From positions 1 to 48,067 of the forward strand of contig NZ_MSMP01000037.1 in assembly GCF_001936575.1 (NCBI RefSeq): a DNA stretch of 48,067 nucleotides, in the 5' to 3' direction. The notes below the pieces were generated by a model, which did not search any database, was not told the DNA's origin, and saw only the letters and a program-made list of their open reading frames with translations. This DNA comes from Tenacibaculum agarivorans (GTDB taxonomy: Bacteria > Bacteroidota > Bacteroidia > Flavobacteriales > Flavobacteriaceae). The translations under genes were made by a program, and so were the position numbers. Shown here piece after piece: positions 1 through 7,453 of the stretch (positions are counted from its first letter, which is position 1; the number at the start of each line of letters is the position of its first letter).

Positions 1-352
1 AGCTTAGAAAAATTAAATGATTGTCTGGTAAAGTAATTACATTAGGTTTAGTATTAACATCATTAAAGTTTATATTATAAACCTTGTTATCAAAAGCTTT
101 AGGTAAATAATTTATATTAAAACCTTTAACATAACTACTATCTACATTTCCTGATATAATTAATTGATTTATAGTAGGATCATGAGCTTTTGTAATTTTT
201 TCAGAATCAAAACTTTCTAATAGAAATTTATACACTTCAAATTCTATATCATTCAAATCAGGTATAGAAAGTGTATTTTGATCGTTTATATATAATTTAA
301 TTTGTTTATTATCATTATCTATTTTGTAGCCAACAATTTTAGCAAGTGCCAT
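1..352 (-). CDS. Unrecognised protein, 5' part of a gene crossing the circular junction
   Basis: Starts at the ATG at 352-350 and is still open at base 1. Joined to base 48067 the frame continues for 13 more codons and stops with TGA at 48027-48029, giving about 130 residues. No signal peptide, membrane segment or motif is visible; the protein is mixed polar and hydrophobic and rich in Asn, Asp and Ile. I do not recognise the family. It belongs to a minus-strand run of small genes on both sides of the junction and lies 32 bp downstream of the 385-723 membrane-protein gene. The clean in-frame continuation is itself the best evidence that the molecule is circular. Confidence 0.7.
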   Translation of the reverse strand, partial: MALAKIVGYKIDNDNKQIKLYINDQNTLSIPDLNDIEFEVYKFLLESFDSEKITKAHDPTINQLIISGNVDSSYVKGFNINYLPKAFDNKVYNINFNDVNTKPNVITLPDNHLIFLS

Positions 353-384
353 AATTTGATATTTTAGTTATTAATTGATATAGT

Positions 385-723
385 TTATCTTCTTGTTATT
401 GTTTTCGCCTCAGATTTATAATAATTTTCGATTTCTACTTTATAGGCTTTCACTTCGTCTAAGTCTGAAACTTTGAATTTTTTACGATTGGTAACTTTTA
501 AAAACTTTAGATGGTAAGCAACAAAAACTTCTAAAGGAAAAACTGTTGTGCCTGGAGAAGACATTTTCAATAATGTTTGGTATTCTTCTTTGGCAACATC
601 AAAAGCAAGTTTATAAAATTCTCTTTTACTTTGAGATTTTTGAACAACAATAGCAGATATAATTGATAGTAAGCCAGCTATTAAAGCACCTATTATGACA
701 TAAATTTCTTTAGATATTTCCAT
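385..723 (-). CDS. Small membrane-anchored protein, unknown function
   Basis: 112 residues. Residues about 8-27 form one strongly hydrophobic segment rich in Ile, Ala and Gly, preceded by a short acidic and basic start, so an N-terminal anchor with the rest probably cytoplasmic. The remainder is charged and mostly helical. It begins 3 bp after the stop of the 727-1161 gene on the same strand, which suggests translational coupling and a shared role. No known domain is recognised. A soluble helical protein coupled to a small membrane protein recalls two-gene defence or sensing modules, but nothing in the sequence proves that. Confidence 0.7.
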   Translation of the reverse strand: MEISKEIYVIIGALIAGLLSIISAIVVQKSQSKREFYKLAFDVAKEEYQTLLKMSSPGTTVFPLEVFVAYHLKFLKVTNRKKFKVSDLDEVKAYKVEIENYYKSEAKTITRR

Positions 724-726
724 CTG

Positions 727-1161
727 TTATTTTAATAAGTTATCCCAATAATTTATCGCAATTTTTACTAGATCATCTACATCTATTTGTTTATTATCAT
801 AATGCACAGTTAATCTAGAAACATCAAATTCCTTTGAAAAGGTACTACTAAATGGACCAGAATGAACATCAGTTTTCTTGATTTGAGCCTTTGGTCTTGA
901 TAAAACTTTATGCTTAAATGTATTAACTAGATCATGTAAAATTTTAAATTCTGGGCATTTAGCATATAAGTCTTTTCTAAATTTTTCTTTGGTTAGTGAT
1001 GAATCTAATTTTTTATTTTCTTCTAATACCCAATCAGTAAGATGCCATGCATCAGAACATGTTTGTTCTGCTAAAGATATATTTAACGGCTCTTCTAGTA
1101 ATTTATCATAGTTGGATTTTAAAGATTTTAAGCGGTCTTTAGCTGTGTTTATGCCAAACAT
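727..1161 (-). CDS. Soluble helical protein, possibly HEPN-like
   Basis: 144 residues without signal or membrane segment. The first half is alpha-helical, with an AWHLTDWVLEE stretch near residue 40 and a DLVNTFKHK stretch near residue 80. Helical proteins with a D-x-x-x-x-x-KH pattern of this kind occur in HEPN-like and related bacterial unknowns, so I give that as a weak resemblance only; the R-x4-6-H ribonuclease motif of active HEPN toxins is not evident. It is coupled to the downstream membrane gene (3-bp gap) and lies 17 bp downstream of the 77-residue gene, so 1412 to 385 looks like one operon. Confidence 0.65.
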   Translation of the reverse strand: MFGINTAKDRLKSLKSNYDKLLEEPLNISLAEQTCSDAWHLTDWVLEENKKLDSSLTKEKFRKDLYAKCPEFKILHDLVNTFKHKVLSRPKAQIKKTDVHSGPFSSTFSKEFDVSRLTVHYDNKQIDVDDLVKIAINYWDNLLK

Positions 1162-1178
1162 ATCTATAGGTTTTATTT

Positions 1179-1412
1179 CTAGAAAGGTTTATAAGTTATA
1201 ACAGATGTTCCTTCAATATTATTTGTCTGCTGTCCTGAAAGACGATAAGTACTTCCGTCATAATTTATATTTATATATTCAGTCATAAGCGTCATTGAGA
1301 TTTCAATTAAATTTTGAGAAAAATTTGTTTGAAAAAATGAATTTATTTTTTCTACTGTATTCAATGAAACTATGATTTGTTCATTACTATCTAATATGTT
1401 TACTGTAACCAT
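1179..1412 (-). CDS. Unknown small protein (77 aa)
   Basis: 77 residues, no signal peptide or membrane span, predicted mixed alpha/beta with alternating hydrophobic strands. Not recognised. It precedes the 727-1161 gene by 17 bp on the same strand and has the same AT-rich codon use, so it is probably the first gene of that small operon. Confidence 0.55.
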   Translation of the reverse strand: MVTVNILDSNEQIIVSLNTVEKINSFFQTNFSQNLIEISMTLMTEYININYDGSTYRLSGQQTNNIEGTSVITYKPF

Positions 1413-1470
1413 ACTTTTAGATTATTAATTTCTGTTGTGATGACCTGTTGATTTAGCTAATTTGCTTTAA

Positions 1471-1686
1471 TTATACTCTAGTGATTCTTGAATCATTAAA
1501 TAAAAATGAATACAATTCTTGAGCTTCTTCAAGTGATATAGGTTCTTCAATACTTAATACGTCTAATAATGTATCAAAGGAAACTAATTTACCAGTATCA
1601 GACCATTTAAATAAACCTTGTTTTAGCGTGTCTTTAATTGCTCTAATAGTAGTATCTTTTATTAACTTATCTTTATCTATGTTCAT
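1471..1686 (-). CDS. Unknown small helical protein (71 aa)
   Basis: 71 residues, starting at the ATG at 1686-1684. It is highly charged and helical, with Lys/Asp-rich ends and no membrane segment or signal. Not recognised. It lies between two other small minus-strand genes with gaps of 58 and 45 bp. Confidence 0.55.
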   Translation of the reverse strand: MNIDKDKLIKDTTIRAIKDTLKQGLFKWSDTGKLVSFDTLLDVLSIEEPISLEEAQELYSFLFNDSRITRV

Positions 1687-1731
1687 AGGTTTGATTGTAT
1701 TTAAATTGAGCTGTCTATAAAATAGAATAGT

Positions 1732-2073
1732 TTAGTTTTTATAGAATTCTATTTCATTGTTGTCAATTGTTATAAATAGCTCTTTAATAACATTTTTTGA
1801 CATTACGACTGTGTTTTTACTAGACTCAAAATTTATAGATAATTTACGTTTACCAATGGATAGTAAGTAATTCAAATTTTCAATATAATTCAATTTTGAA
1901 TCTAGATCTTCTTCTATTTTTTCTGACAAAAGATGAATTAATCCGTGAGAAAAAGTTGCTTTGAAAGCGGATTGATTTTTCTTTATATCAAGATAATATT
2001 TGGTTACAGTATCAGGAGTAATACCAATCCATAACCCTTGTATATCTTCTAATTTAATTGAGTCTTTTACCAT
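1732..2073 (-). CDS. Unknown protein (113 aa), probably beta-rich
   Basis: 113 residues. Alternating polar and hydrophobic residues, with turns containing Gly and Asn, suggest a beta-rich fold resembling small lipocalin-like or barrel proteins, but there is no signal peptide and no confident family. It lies 54 bp downstream of the recombinase stop (2128) on the same strand and could be co-transcribed with it. Confidence 0.55.
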   Translation of the reverse strand: MVKDSIKLEDIQGLWIGITPDTVTKYYLDIKKNQSAFKATFSHGLIHLLSEKIEEDLDSKLNYIENLNYLLSIGKRKLSINFESSKNTVVMSKNVIKELFITIDNNEIEFYKN

Positions 2074-2127
2074 CGATTATTTAAACGTTATTTTATCTAA
2101 CTTTTTAATTTGACATTTGTTATAAAC

Positions 2128-2718
2128 CTATTCCCATGTTCTGCGTGCCAATACTTTTTCTTCAGGCCCTACAACATTGGTATAAATAGCTGTTGTTTTA
2201 GTGTCTGAATGTCCCATCCATTTCTGTAGAGTGCTTTCAGGAACTTTTTTAATTATGGCATTTATACCAAAAGCATGTCTCAAGCCTTTGGGCATTCTGT
2301 GTTTCCCTTCAGGGATTCCTGCATTAATCATTAATTTTTTAATGATCTCGTAAGCGTGCTTACGATTCCAACTCCATAGCGGTTGGCTAGCTACATTTTT
2401 TTTACTCTTTTGTTTGCTTCGCAAATCAAAAGCGAGCACTAATGTATTTATCAGTTCTGGAGGAACTGGTACAGAACGAAATACATCGTCTTTCCTTTTC
2501 TTTAGAGATCGTAAGACAATTTCCTCTTGATCGATGTTAATTCTTGAAGGGGTAATCTCCAAAGCTTCAGAAATTCGACAACCTGTATAAGTAAGTGTTT
2601 CCGCAAAAGTGCGATATTTAATACGCTCCTTTTTTACATGTTCTAAAAACTGTTTTCTTTCTTCAGGGGTAAGATATAATCTATTTCCCTCCTTATCATA
2701 CAAACGCATTTCCTCCAT
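2128..2718 (-). CDS. Short tyrosine recombinase, catalytic domain only
   Basis: Site-specific DNA recombinase of the tyrosine recombinase (XerC/D, phage integrase) family. From the start at 2718, residue numbers are: first catalytic Arg at R48 in TGCRISEAL, K144-G-L-R147-H148 as the box II motif (Lys replaces the usual first His), H170 in WMGHSDTKTT and the nucleophile Y179. At 197 residues it lacks the N-terminal SAM-like core-binding domain that normally clamps DNA. An upstream in-frame ATG at 2850 would add 43 residues of non-typical, Phe-rich sequence and would run through two palindromes, so I prefer 2718. A GGAGGAA stretch also makes the ATG at 2709 possible. Likely roles are resolving plasmid multimers, inversion, or a relic of an integrative element. 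Confidence 0.88.
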   Translation of the reverse strand: MEEMRLYDKEGNRLYLTPEERKQFLEHVKKERIKYRTFAETLTYTGCRISEALEITPSRINIDQEEIVLRSLKKRKDDVFRSVPVPPELINTLVLAFDLRSKQKSKKNVASQPLWSWNRKHAYEIIKKLMINAGIPEGKHRMPKGLRHAFGINAIIKKVPESTLQKWMGHSDTKTTAIYTNVVGPEEKVLARRTWE

Positions 2719-2736
2719 ACCTCTAATATACAAAAA

Positions 2737-2764
2737 TCGGACATTACTTCTGTATAATGTCTTT
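2737..2764. repeat. Candidate recombinase core site 1
   Basis: An 11+6+11 arrangement: left arm TCGGACATTAC (2737-2747), spacer TTCTGT, right arm ATAATGTCTTT (2754-2764). The inner 7 bases of the arms are inverted repeats. It lies 19 bp upstream of the recombinase start and resembles a dif-like crossover site in size. Function is inferred from position and symmetry. Confidence 0.45.
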
Positions 2765-2833
2765 TTTTTAACAAAAACAATAGTTGCTAAGTCAAATAAT
2801 ACACATCTTAGAGCTGTACTGGACACAAAAAAA

Positions 2834-2860
2834 TCGGACATTATTGCCAATAGTGTCCGA
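2834..2860. repeat. Candidate recombinase core site 2
   Basis: Near-perfect palindrome with arms TCGGACATTAT (2834-2844) and ATAGTGTCCGA (2850-2860), 10 of 11 bases complementary, around a 5-base centre TGCCA. It shares the TCGGACATTA arm, in the same orientation, with the site at 2737. It could be a second recombination site or an accessory or operator site for the adjacent recombinase. Confidence 0.5.
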
Positions 2861-2996
2861 TTCCTATTCTAACTGGAGAGATTTTAATCGGTAAATCTGT
2901 TACGGATATCCTCAAATGGATGCAATTTTTATTATCTATATTTAACCACATACATGTATTGGGGCTTTAGAGGAAATTTTTTAATTATAAAGATGT

Positions 2997-3368
2997 ATGG
3001 AACATCCTGTCGAACATATAAGACTGATTCAGAAAAAAGCAGTAGAACAAGCTCCAGAACGTCTTAAAGAGTTCTTAGCTCGTACCTATCGATTAGGTAA
3101 TGCTAGCTTTATATATCATCAAAGCTCAAAAGAATTTGAAGCTGATGAAAGTGATTATCAGCAATGGTTATTATCTATAGAAGATAAGGGATTTCAAAAA
3201 CAGATGAAGGAGGAAGGTTTTGAAAAAGGAAAAGCGATTTTAGCTTTTAAAAGATTCGTAAATGAAAAATACAATATAGGTTATGACGCTTTTTTAAAAG
3301 AACATTTATCAAAAGAAGATTATGAGTATCATAGATCTGTTGGTGGACGTTTAAAAGAGAGAACATAA
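2997..3368 (+). CDS. Conserved unknown protein, paralogue of the 23811-24176 gene
   Basis: 123 residues, acidic and helical, no signal or membrane span. It aligns along its full length with the protein at 23811-24176: both share HP near the start, then R-L-G-N-A/V, a YH pair, a W, GF, MKE.GFE, F.RFV, IGYD.FL and a closing DY.YH motif. The family is not one I can name. It appears to be a small conserved soluble protein of Bacteroidota plasmids or integrative elements. This copy lies alone, downstream of the recombinase sites, and is followed by about 200 bp without a gene. Confidence 0.75.
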   Translation: MEHPVEHIRLIQKKAVEQAPERLKEFLARTYRLGNASFIYHQSSKEFEADESDYQQWLLSIEDKGFQKQMKEEGFEKGKAILAFKRFVNEKYNIGYDAFLKEHLSKEDYEYHRSVGGRLKERT

Positions 3369-3567
3369 TAATCGTAGTTTCGCCTCCTTTTTTATAACAA
3401 TTTCTTGTTTAAAAAAAATAAAATCAATCGATTAAGAAAATTTTGTAATGATTTAAATACTTGTATATTTATTCATATGAGAAAGAGATAATTATAACTG
3501 TACGGGTATAGACTCATAAATGCTAGTACTTTAGAAGGATATAACAAACCATTAAATTTTATATCTT

Positions 3568-3735
3568 ATGAAGTCATTTAGTCTTTATTCCGTTTTATTA
3601 TTAACTTTTTTAATCATTGGATGTTCACCTGATAAAAGTGACACAGAAACTAGAAATGAAGGAGAAGTCTACACTGTAGAAACATTTTCACCTTATTACA
3701 GTAAAACAAGATTAGATCAAAAAAGGAATAGATAA
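3568..3735 (+). CDS. Small lipoprotein (55 aa)
   Basis: The ATG at 3568 opens a 55-codon frame ending at TAA 3733-3735. Residues 1-18 are a typical lipoprotein signal (MKSF, a hydrophobic core of Leu, Phe and Ile, then I-I-G-Cys19), followed by an acidic, Ser/Asp-rich linker as expected for an exported Bacteroidota lipoprotein. The mature part is only about 37 residues and ends with a basic tail. It lies 6 bp before the 3742 membrane-protein gene, so they are probably co-transcribed. Small lipoproteins of this kind may act in surface exclusion or as lysis-like factors, but no function can be read from the sequence. Confidence 0.6.
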   Translation: MKSFSLYSVLLLTFLIIGCSPDKSDTETRNEGEVYTVETFSPYYSKTRLDQKRNR

Positions 3736-3741
3736 TTAGCT

Positions 3742-4284
3742 ATGGATTTAAAGGCACGTATTATAGGAAAGTATGAATATCATAGTAGTACTAAAATGCG
3801 TGTCTTTGGTTCTTTTATAGCAGCCTTAAGTGTCATTCCTGCAATTTCTCATTTCTTTTTTTTTAATGCACCTGATGATGTACCTTTTTTAGATCATAAA
3901 AATATCTACAATTTTGTAGTTGGGTTTAGTAATCAAATCACATGGTTGATGCTCGTATTTGCTGTATGGTGTAGAGCATATTTCATAGGAACTCTTTTTC
4001 CTCTTTTCTTAATCATTTTCAACTTAGTAGAAGTATTTTCATATAATCTGAATGAAAACCTCATTTGGAATTTATGCATTGCTGTTGTCTGTTTTACACT
4101 TATTCTATTGCTTAGAAAAGGAATATTTGAGGCTAAACTTTTTGAATCTGAAAGTGAGGAGAAATTAATGGAGATAGAGAGTTTCATGAAAAAGATAAAA
4201 GAACGTAATGGTGAATATGTTTCACGTTCGGAGTTAAAGGATTTTTTAAATAAAAACGGAATTTCATTGAAAGATGATGAGTAA
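3742..4284 (+). CDS. Four-span inner-membrane protein with cytoplasmic tail
   Basis: 180 residues. Hydrophobic segments at about 20-42, 55-75, 80-99 and 106-125 predict four membrane helices; residues 130-180 form a charged helical cytoplasmic tail ending KDDE. No enzymatic motif is seen. It follows the small lipoprotein by 6 bp and overlaps the next gene by 11 bp, so 3568-4645 reads as a three-gene operon (lipoprotein, membrane protein, coiled-coil protein). Such a set could be an envelope-associated plasmid function, for example exclusion or holin-like, but this is only inferred from architecture. Confidence 0.75.
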   Translation: MDLKARIIGKYEYHSSTKMRVFGSFIAALSVIPAISHFFFFNAPDDVPFLDHKNIYNFVVGFSNQITWLMLVFAVWCRAYFIGTLFPLFLIIFNLVEVFSYNLNENLIWNLCIAVVCFTLILLLRKGIFEAKLFESESEEKLMEIESFMKKIKERNGEYVSRSELKDFLNKNGISLKDDE

Positions 4285-4645
4285 TATAAAGTTAAAAGAG
4301 AGAAAGAATATTCAAGAGTTAAAACAGCGGTTTTTCAATTTTCTTCAAAGATTTACCCTATTTGATATTCGTAGAGAGCGAAGCAAACGAAATACTGACA
4401 TTGAAGAGACTTGTGATACCTTGCTGTATGATTTAGAGATCCTTTCTCAAAGGAAGGAATTGATTGCTATGCAAGTAGAAGAAGGCGAAAAGGAATTAAA
4501 ACATATACGTTTGCTGGTTAAAGAAGAAAAACAAAAACTTATTGAATATAAAGAGCTAAACAACGCTTTTGGGCAACGGGATGAAACGTATAAAGTACTA
4601 GTTCAAGACTTGGAAGCTTATATAAAACCAAAAGCTAAGCATTAA
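4274..4645 (+). CDS. Coiled-coil protein
   Basis: 123 residues, no signal. Residues about 45-110 are a long, highly charged helix with heptad-like Leu/Ile spacing, predicting a coiled coil. The N-terminus is basic and rich in Phe and Arg. Its start overlaps the end of the four-span membrane protein by 11 bp, so translation is probably coupled and the product may bind that protein's cytoplasmic tail. Not recognised. It converges with the 4678-5139 regulator gene; only 32 bp separate the stops. Confidence 0.7.
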   Translation: MMSNIKLKERKNIQELKQRFFNFLQRFTLFDIRRERSKRNTDIEETCDTLLYDLEILSQRKELIAMQVEEGEKELKHIRLLVKEEKQKLIEYKELNNAFGQRDETYKVLVQDLEAYIKPKAKH

Positions 4646-4677
4646 TTTCATAAGAAATTTATTCTCTTTTTTCTATC

Positions 4678-5139
4678 CTATTTTTTTGAATCAAATAGCT
4701 TTTTTGCTACTTCCATTCCCTTCTTATGTCCGATTGCTTCACGTGTTTCTAAAAGGTTTCGGAAGACATCTTTTTCATCTAATAGATGTCTATAATGCCT
4801 AATAATATAAAGACATGCTTCAATATCTTCTTCTATAATTTTTCCTTCTCTTAACCTAGATAATGAAAGAGGAAGTTCTTCTTCTTTTTTCTCAGATGAT
4901 TCAAGGGAAGGTTTTTCTGTGTTTATAGACACATTAGAATTTTCGTTCTTTAATATGAACTTATCGATATAAAAATTCAATACACCAATAGTCGTATTAT
5001 GAGGTTTTTTCGATTTTCCTCTCAGTATTTTTTTAACACCATTTTCTGAGATTACTCCTTTGGGTAGATCATTAGCGATTTTATAAGCTTTGATATCATG
5101 TGAGTTTATAATGGCTATTATTTCGTCTAGTTCCCTCAT
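4678..5139 (-). CDS. Probable helix-turn-helix DNA-binding regulator
   Basis: 153 residues. Residues about 1-60 show a lambda-repressor-like arrangement: short helices, an AYKIANDLPKG segment where helix 2 and turn would lie, a GVKKILRGKSKKP recognition-like helix and a following helix, all typical of phage-type repressors of Bacteroidota. A Ser/Glu-rich linker (70-90) leads to a helical C-terminal half (95-150) that may dimerise. Its start lies 15 bp from a 60-bp nested palindrome (5155-5214), the obvious candidate for an autoregulatory operator, and the divergent 5341 gene could be co-regulated. Confidence 0.65.
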   Translation of the reverse strand: MRELDEIIAIINSHDIKAYKIANDLPKGVISENGVKKILRGKSKKPHNTTIGVLNFYIDKFILKNENSNVSINTEKPSLESSEKKEEELPLSLSRLREGKIIEEDIEACLYIIRHYRHLLDEKDVFRNLLETREAIGHKKGMEVAKKLFDSKK

Positions 5140-5154
5140 TTATAATATAAAATA

Positions 5155-5214
5155 CCATAACTTTTTTGCAGAACTTTATCTGGTTTTAAATAAAGTTCTG
5201 TAAATTTGTTATGG
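5155..5214. promoter_or_regulatory. 60-bp nested palindromic operator candidate
   Basis: Outer arms CCATAAC (5155-5161) and GTTATGG (5208-5214); inner arms CAGAACTTTAT (5169-5179) and ATAAAGTTCTG (5190-5200), all perfect, around a 10-base centre. It lies in the divergent gap between the regulator (start 5139) and the 5341 gene. Two concentric inverted repeats spaced by about one helical turn suggest cooperative repressor binding. Confidence 0.6.
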
Positions 5215-5340
5215 TTAATTCTTGTTTTGTATCCATTCAAATATAACTAAACTTATAGAAGTTGTCAATGTTTGAAACTCTTATGAAACAGTTTTGATTC
5301 GATGTGAATACAGTTACTTAATCAATATTGCTACGAAATT

Positions 5341-5658
5341 ATGTCAGAACATTTAGATATCTCAATTCTAAGAGAAAAATTTATGACCGTTTGGTCAAAT
5401 TGCCCTCCAGATGTACAAATAAAGATGGTAAGCATTTATTCTTTAGATACTGTCAATACTATTTTAGATAGTAACTCAATTGTGAATTATGATGTAATTG
5501 TAAACATATTAAGAGCTATTGAAAATGAAGCTGGAGACTTAAACTTGCTTATCAATCACTCAGAAAGAAGAAAAATAATACCTAGTAATACCAAAGGCCC
5601 TTATATGGCAGGTAAAATCATTGTACCTGCTTGGAATTATATAAGCTTTTTAAGGTAG
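5341..5658 (+). CDS. Unknown small protein (105 aa)
   Basis: 105 residues, soluble and mainly helical, no signal. Not recognised. It is the first gene rightwards of the divergent palindromic region and is followed by the 5682 gene after 23 bp, so the two probably form an operon controlled from 5155-5340. Confidence 0.6.
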   Translation: MSEHLDISILREKFMTVWSNCPPDVQIKMVSIYSLDTVNTILDSNSIVNYDVIVNILRAIENEAGDLNLLINHSERRKIIPSNTKGPYMAGKIIVPAWNYISFLR

Positions 5659-5681
5659 AGCTGATAAAACAATATAACGAT

Positions 5682-6131
5682 ATGGTTAAAGCTACCCTTA
5701 TTGTGTTTGAAACAGAATATCCAATCAAGAATCCTAATAAAATGATCCTTTCAGGTTCTCCTAGATTCGTTGAAAATATATTGGTTCCCTCCTATTGCGA
5801 CTTATATCTAGTACTAGATAAAAACAAGGACACTTTTACATTGATTAGAAAATTATTATCTCCAATATATCAAAGGATATCAGGGACATTACGTATATCT
5901 GGATTAGAAAATGATGGAGAAACCTATGATGTGGAATTTTCTGATGTAACACTAGAAAACTATACAGAGTTCTACGATAAAAAAGAAGCTCGAACCGAAA
6001 TGTATTTAAAACCTAACGTTATTAAAGTAGGAGGAATCATTTATGAGAGTGAGGAAAAATGTACTGAAACTAAAACATTAAAAAAAGACTCTAAGGATAA
6101 TATTCAGGAACACTATTTTGGGCTTAACTAA
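5682..6131 (+). CDS. Unknown protein (149 aa), probably beta-rich
   Basis: I place the start at the ATG at 5682, 23 bp after the upstream stop; an in-frame TTG at 5631 would overlap that gene by 28 bp and adds 17 residues. The product alternates hydrophobic and polar residues with many Tyr, Glu and Thr and looks beta-rich, without signal or membrane span. The C-terminal 25 residues are Lys/Glu/Thr-rich and probably disordered. No family recognised. It is followed by a 74-nt hairpin and a strong terminator, so the operon ends here. Confidence 0.6.
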   Translation: MVKATLIVFETEYPIKNPNKMILSGSPRFVENILVPSYCDLYLVLDKNKDTFTLIRKLLSPIYQRISGTLRISGLENDGETYDVEFSDVTLENYTEFYDKKEARTEMYLKPNVIKVGGIIYESEEKCTETKTLKKDSKDNIQEHYFGLN

Positions 6132-6151
6132 AAAAGCTTCGATGTATATTT

Positions 6152-6225
6152 TAGTGGGGCTGATATAAAGTTGGTTTGTTATATACGAGCGATCGCCCCT
6201 TCAAAAACCAATGATAGCCCCACTA
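6152..6225 (+). other. Two-part hairpin of unknown role
   Basis: Outer stem TAGTGGGGCT (6152-6161) with AGCCCCACTA (6216-6225), 10 bp perfect; inner stem TTGGTTT (6171-6177) with AAACCAA (6205-6211). It is followed by a T-run. Larger than needed for a simple terminator, so a structured 3' end or small RNA is possible. Confidence 0.5.
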
Positions 6226-6233
6226 TTTTTGAT

Positions 6234-6292
6234 GCTGTAGAAATACTTATACTTTGTATAAGTTACCCTCATTTCTGCAGCTCTTTTTTTTT
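6234..6292 (+). terminator. Strong rho-independent terminator
   Basis: Stem GCTGTAGAAAT (6234-6244) pairs with ATTTCTGCAGC (6271-6281) with one G-U pair; an inner hairpin ACTTATAC/GTATAAGT (6245-6263) sits inside it. A run of T follows to about 6292. Confidence 0.8.
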
Positions 6293-6354
6293 ATAATACC
6301 AAATTAATTGTATTCGGCATAAAAATTTACACATTGTTTTCAATTGTGTAAGCT

Positions 6355-6602
6355 TTCATTTTTTCATGGTGTCGAACCAGGATAAAATGACATCTTTTTG
6401 TAAAGAAGCAAAACAGATCGGTACGCCCGTACGGGCTTGGCTATCAATTACTATTTAGGCAAAGTTCAGCTCGTTCAATTTACTTCAGAAAGACTACGGC
6501 ATAAACCACTCCTTTGGTCATTTTTTATTCCGTTTCCTTCCCTTCTAAAATCTCATCTTTCGCTGCCATGACGCATAAATAATAATTTTAAATCTATTCA
6601 AA
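6355..6602 (+). repeat. Repeated leader copy F (degenerate)
   Basis: Lies directly upstream of the 6603 gene. It retains the first hairpin TGGT-gtcga-ACCA (6367-6379), a TCTTT...AAAGA stem, the GATCGGT motif and GTTCAGCTCG. Hairpin I of the other copies is replaced by the perfect palindrome GCCCGTACGGGC (6425-6436). Same family as copies at 7905, 10415, 20590, 21520, 22648 and 30174. Confidence 0.6.
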
Positions 6603-6995
6603 ATGAAAAGTTTATGTGACTACGTTTCAAAAAAACAATCTGAACTATTTAAAACAACTGGTACTTTTTTTGCCTTTTCTGGTCAACAATTTGAAGAAAG
6701 TCGAATTAAAGGAGAAAAATATACTCAGTTTCCTGGAGGTATGTTTTGCCTTTCAGAACACGCCGATACCCTTTTAGAAGGTTTAAAACAAATTCAAAAA
6801 GAAGGGATTCAGCAGGATCTTGAAGAAAATGGAGTTGATAAGATCATCGTTAGAGAACTCTACAACTACGAGACATTTTTAACCTACGATTTAGCAGATG
6901 TCATCGAGGCTTTGGAAGATTATCCAATAACTAAAGAGCAGATCGAGTTAGCCTTTGAAAAAGAAAAGGGCAACGTTGATTGGGACAACTACTAA
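6603..6995 (+). CDS. Conserved plasmid protein (130 aa), unknown function
   Basis: 130 residues, acidic (ends in GNVDWDNY), no signal or membrane span. Phe-rich around residues 20-45 (TFFAFSGQQFEE), then helical. Proteins of this type recur in Bacteroidota mobile elements as unknowns; I do not assign a function. It starts directly behind a degenerate copy of the repeated leader and ends at a CTCCTGT/ACAGGAG terminator. If that leader is a single-strand promoter, this gene would be expressed early during establishment in a recipient; the acidic composition would suit a DNA-mimic or anti-defence protein, which is inference. Confidence 0.7.
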   Translation: MKSLCDYVSKKQSELFKTTGTFFAFSGQQFEESRIKGEKYTQFPGGMFCLSEHADTLLEGLKQIQKEGIQQDLEENGVDKIIVRELYNYETFLTYDLADVIEALEDYPITKEQIELAFEKEKGNVDWDNY

Positions 6996-7012
6996 CCTCT
7001 TAAGGCTTTTTC

Positions 7013-7042
7013 TCCTGTGCCTTTAAAACAGGAGTTTTTCTC
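7013..7042 (+). terminator. Rho-independent terminator
   Basis: CTCCTGT (7013-7019) and ACAGGAG (7029-7035) with a 9-base loop and a T-run. The same stem is reused behind the 21830 gene at 22177-22198. Confidence 0.8.
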
Positions 7043-7060
7043 ACCTTAAAACATACAAAA

Positions 7061-7453
7061 ATGCTTCTTAAAAATATTCCATCTCATTTAACTAAAGATT
7101 CTAAGAGTACCGTAACTACTCATGGAATCAGCTATGAAATTTCCTTTACTTTTTTGCCTTTTACCAATAGTGAAACCCAAGAAAACTATTTAAATACTGA
7201 GGTTAAAGATCTTCTTACTCCTATATTTCATTTAGAACTTAATGCTATAGATATAGAGGAATCTATTTATCGATCTAACTGGATAATGCCAGGGCAGATC
7301 TTGTGGTTCATAGAGCAACATCCTGATTCAGATAATATCATGGATTTGGCAAACCTAGTTATAGAAAGCCTTAAATATGAAGAGCGTATCGAGGAGTATG
7401 CAGAAGTTAAGAAACAACGTTTATTACGAGATTCGCAGTTAAGCCTTTTTTAA
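7061..7453 (+). CDS. Conserved unknown protein ending in a clamp-binding-like motif
   Basis: 130 residues, soluble, acidic, alpha/beta. The last five residues are QLSLF, a perfect match to the QL(S/D)LF consensus by which bacterial proteins bind the DNA sliding clamp (DnaN); its position at the free C-terminus after a helical, basic stretch is typical for such peptides. That suggests a plasmid protein recruited to replication forks or acting on replication or the SOS response, but the body of the protein is not recognised. The codons for the last residues and the stop lie inside the terminator hairpin 7441-7458. Located between two repeated leaders in the putative leading region. Confidence 0.7.
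   Translation: MLLKNIPSHLTKDSKSTVTTHGISYEISFTFLPFTNSETQENYLNTEVKDLLTPIFHLELNAIDIEESIYRSNWIMPGQILWFIEQHPDSDNIMDLANLVIESLKYEERIEEYAEVKKQRLLRDSQLSLF

Noticed and set aside
2719..2850. 44-codon N-terminal extension of the recombinase
   Set aside because: It would run through both TCGGACATTA palindromes and does not look like a recombinase domain; the start at 2718 is better.
2609..2872. Plus-strand frame of 87 codons
   Set aside because: Antisense to the tyrosine recombinase and its palindromes; no protein-like pattern.
5631..5681. TTG start for the 5682 gene
   Set aside because: It would overlap the upstream gene by 28 bp with a rare start codon; the ATG at 5682 gives ordinary spacing.
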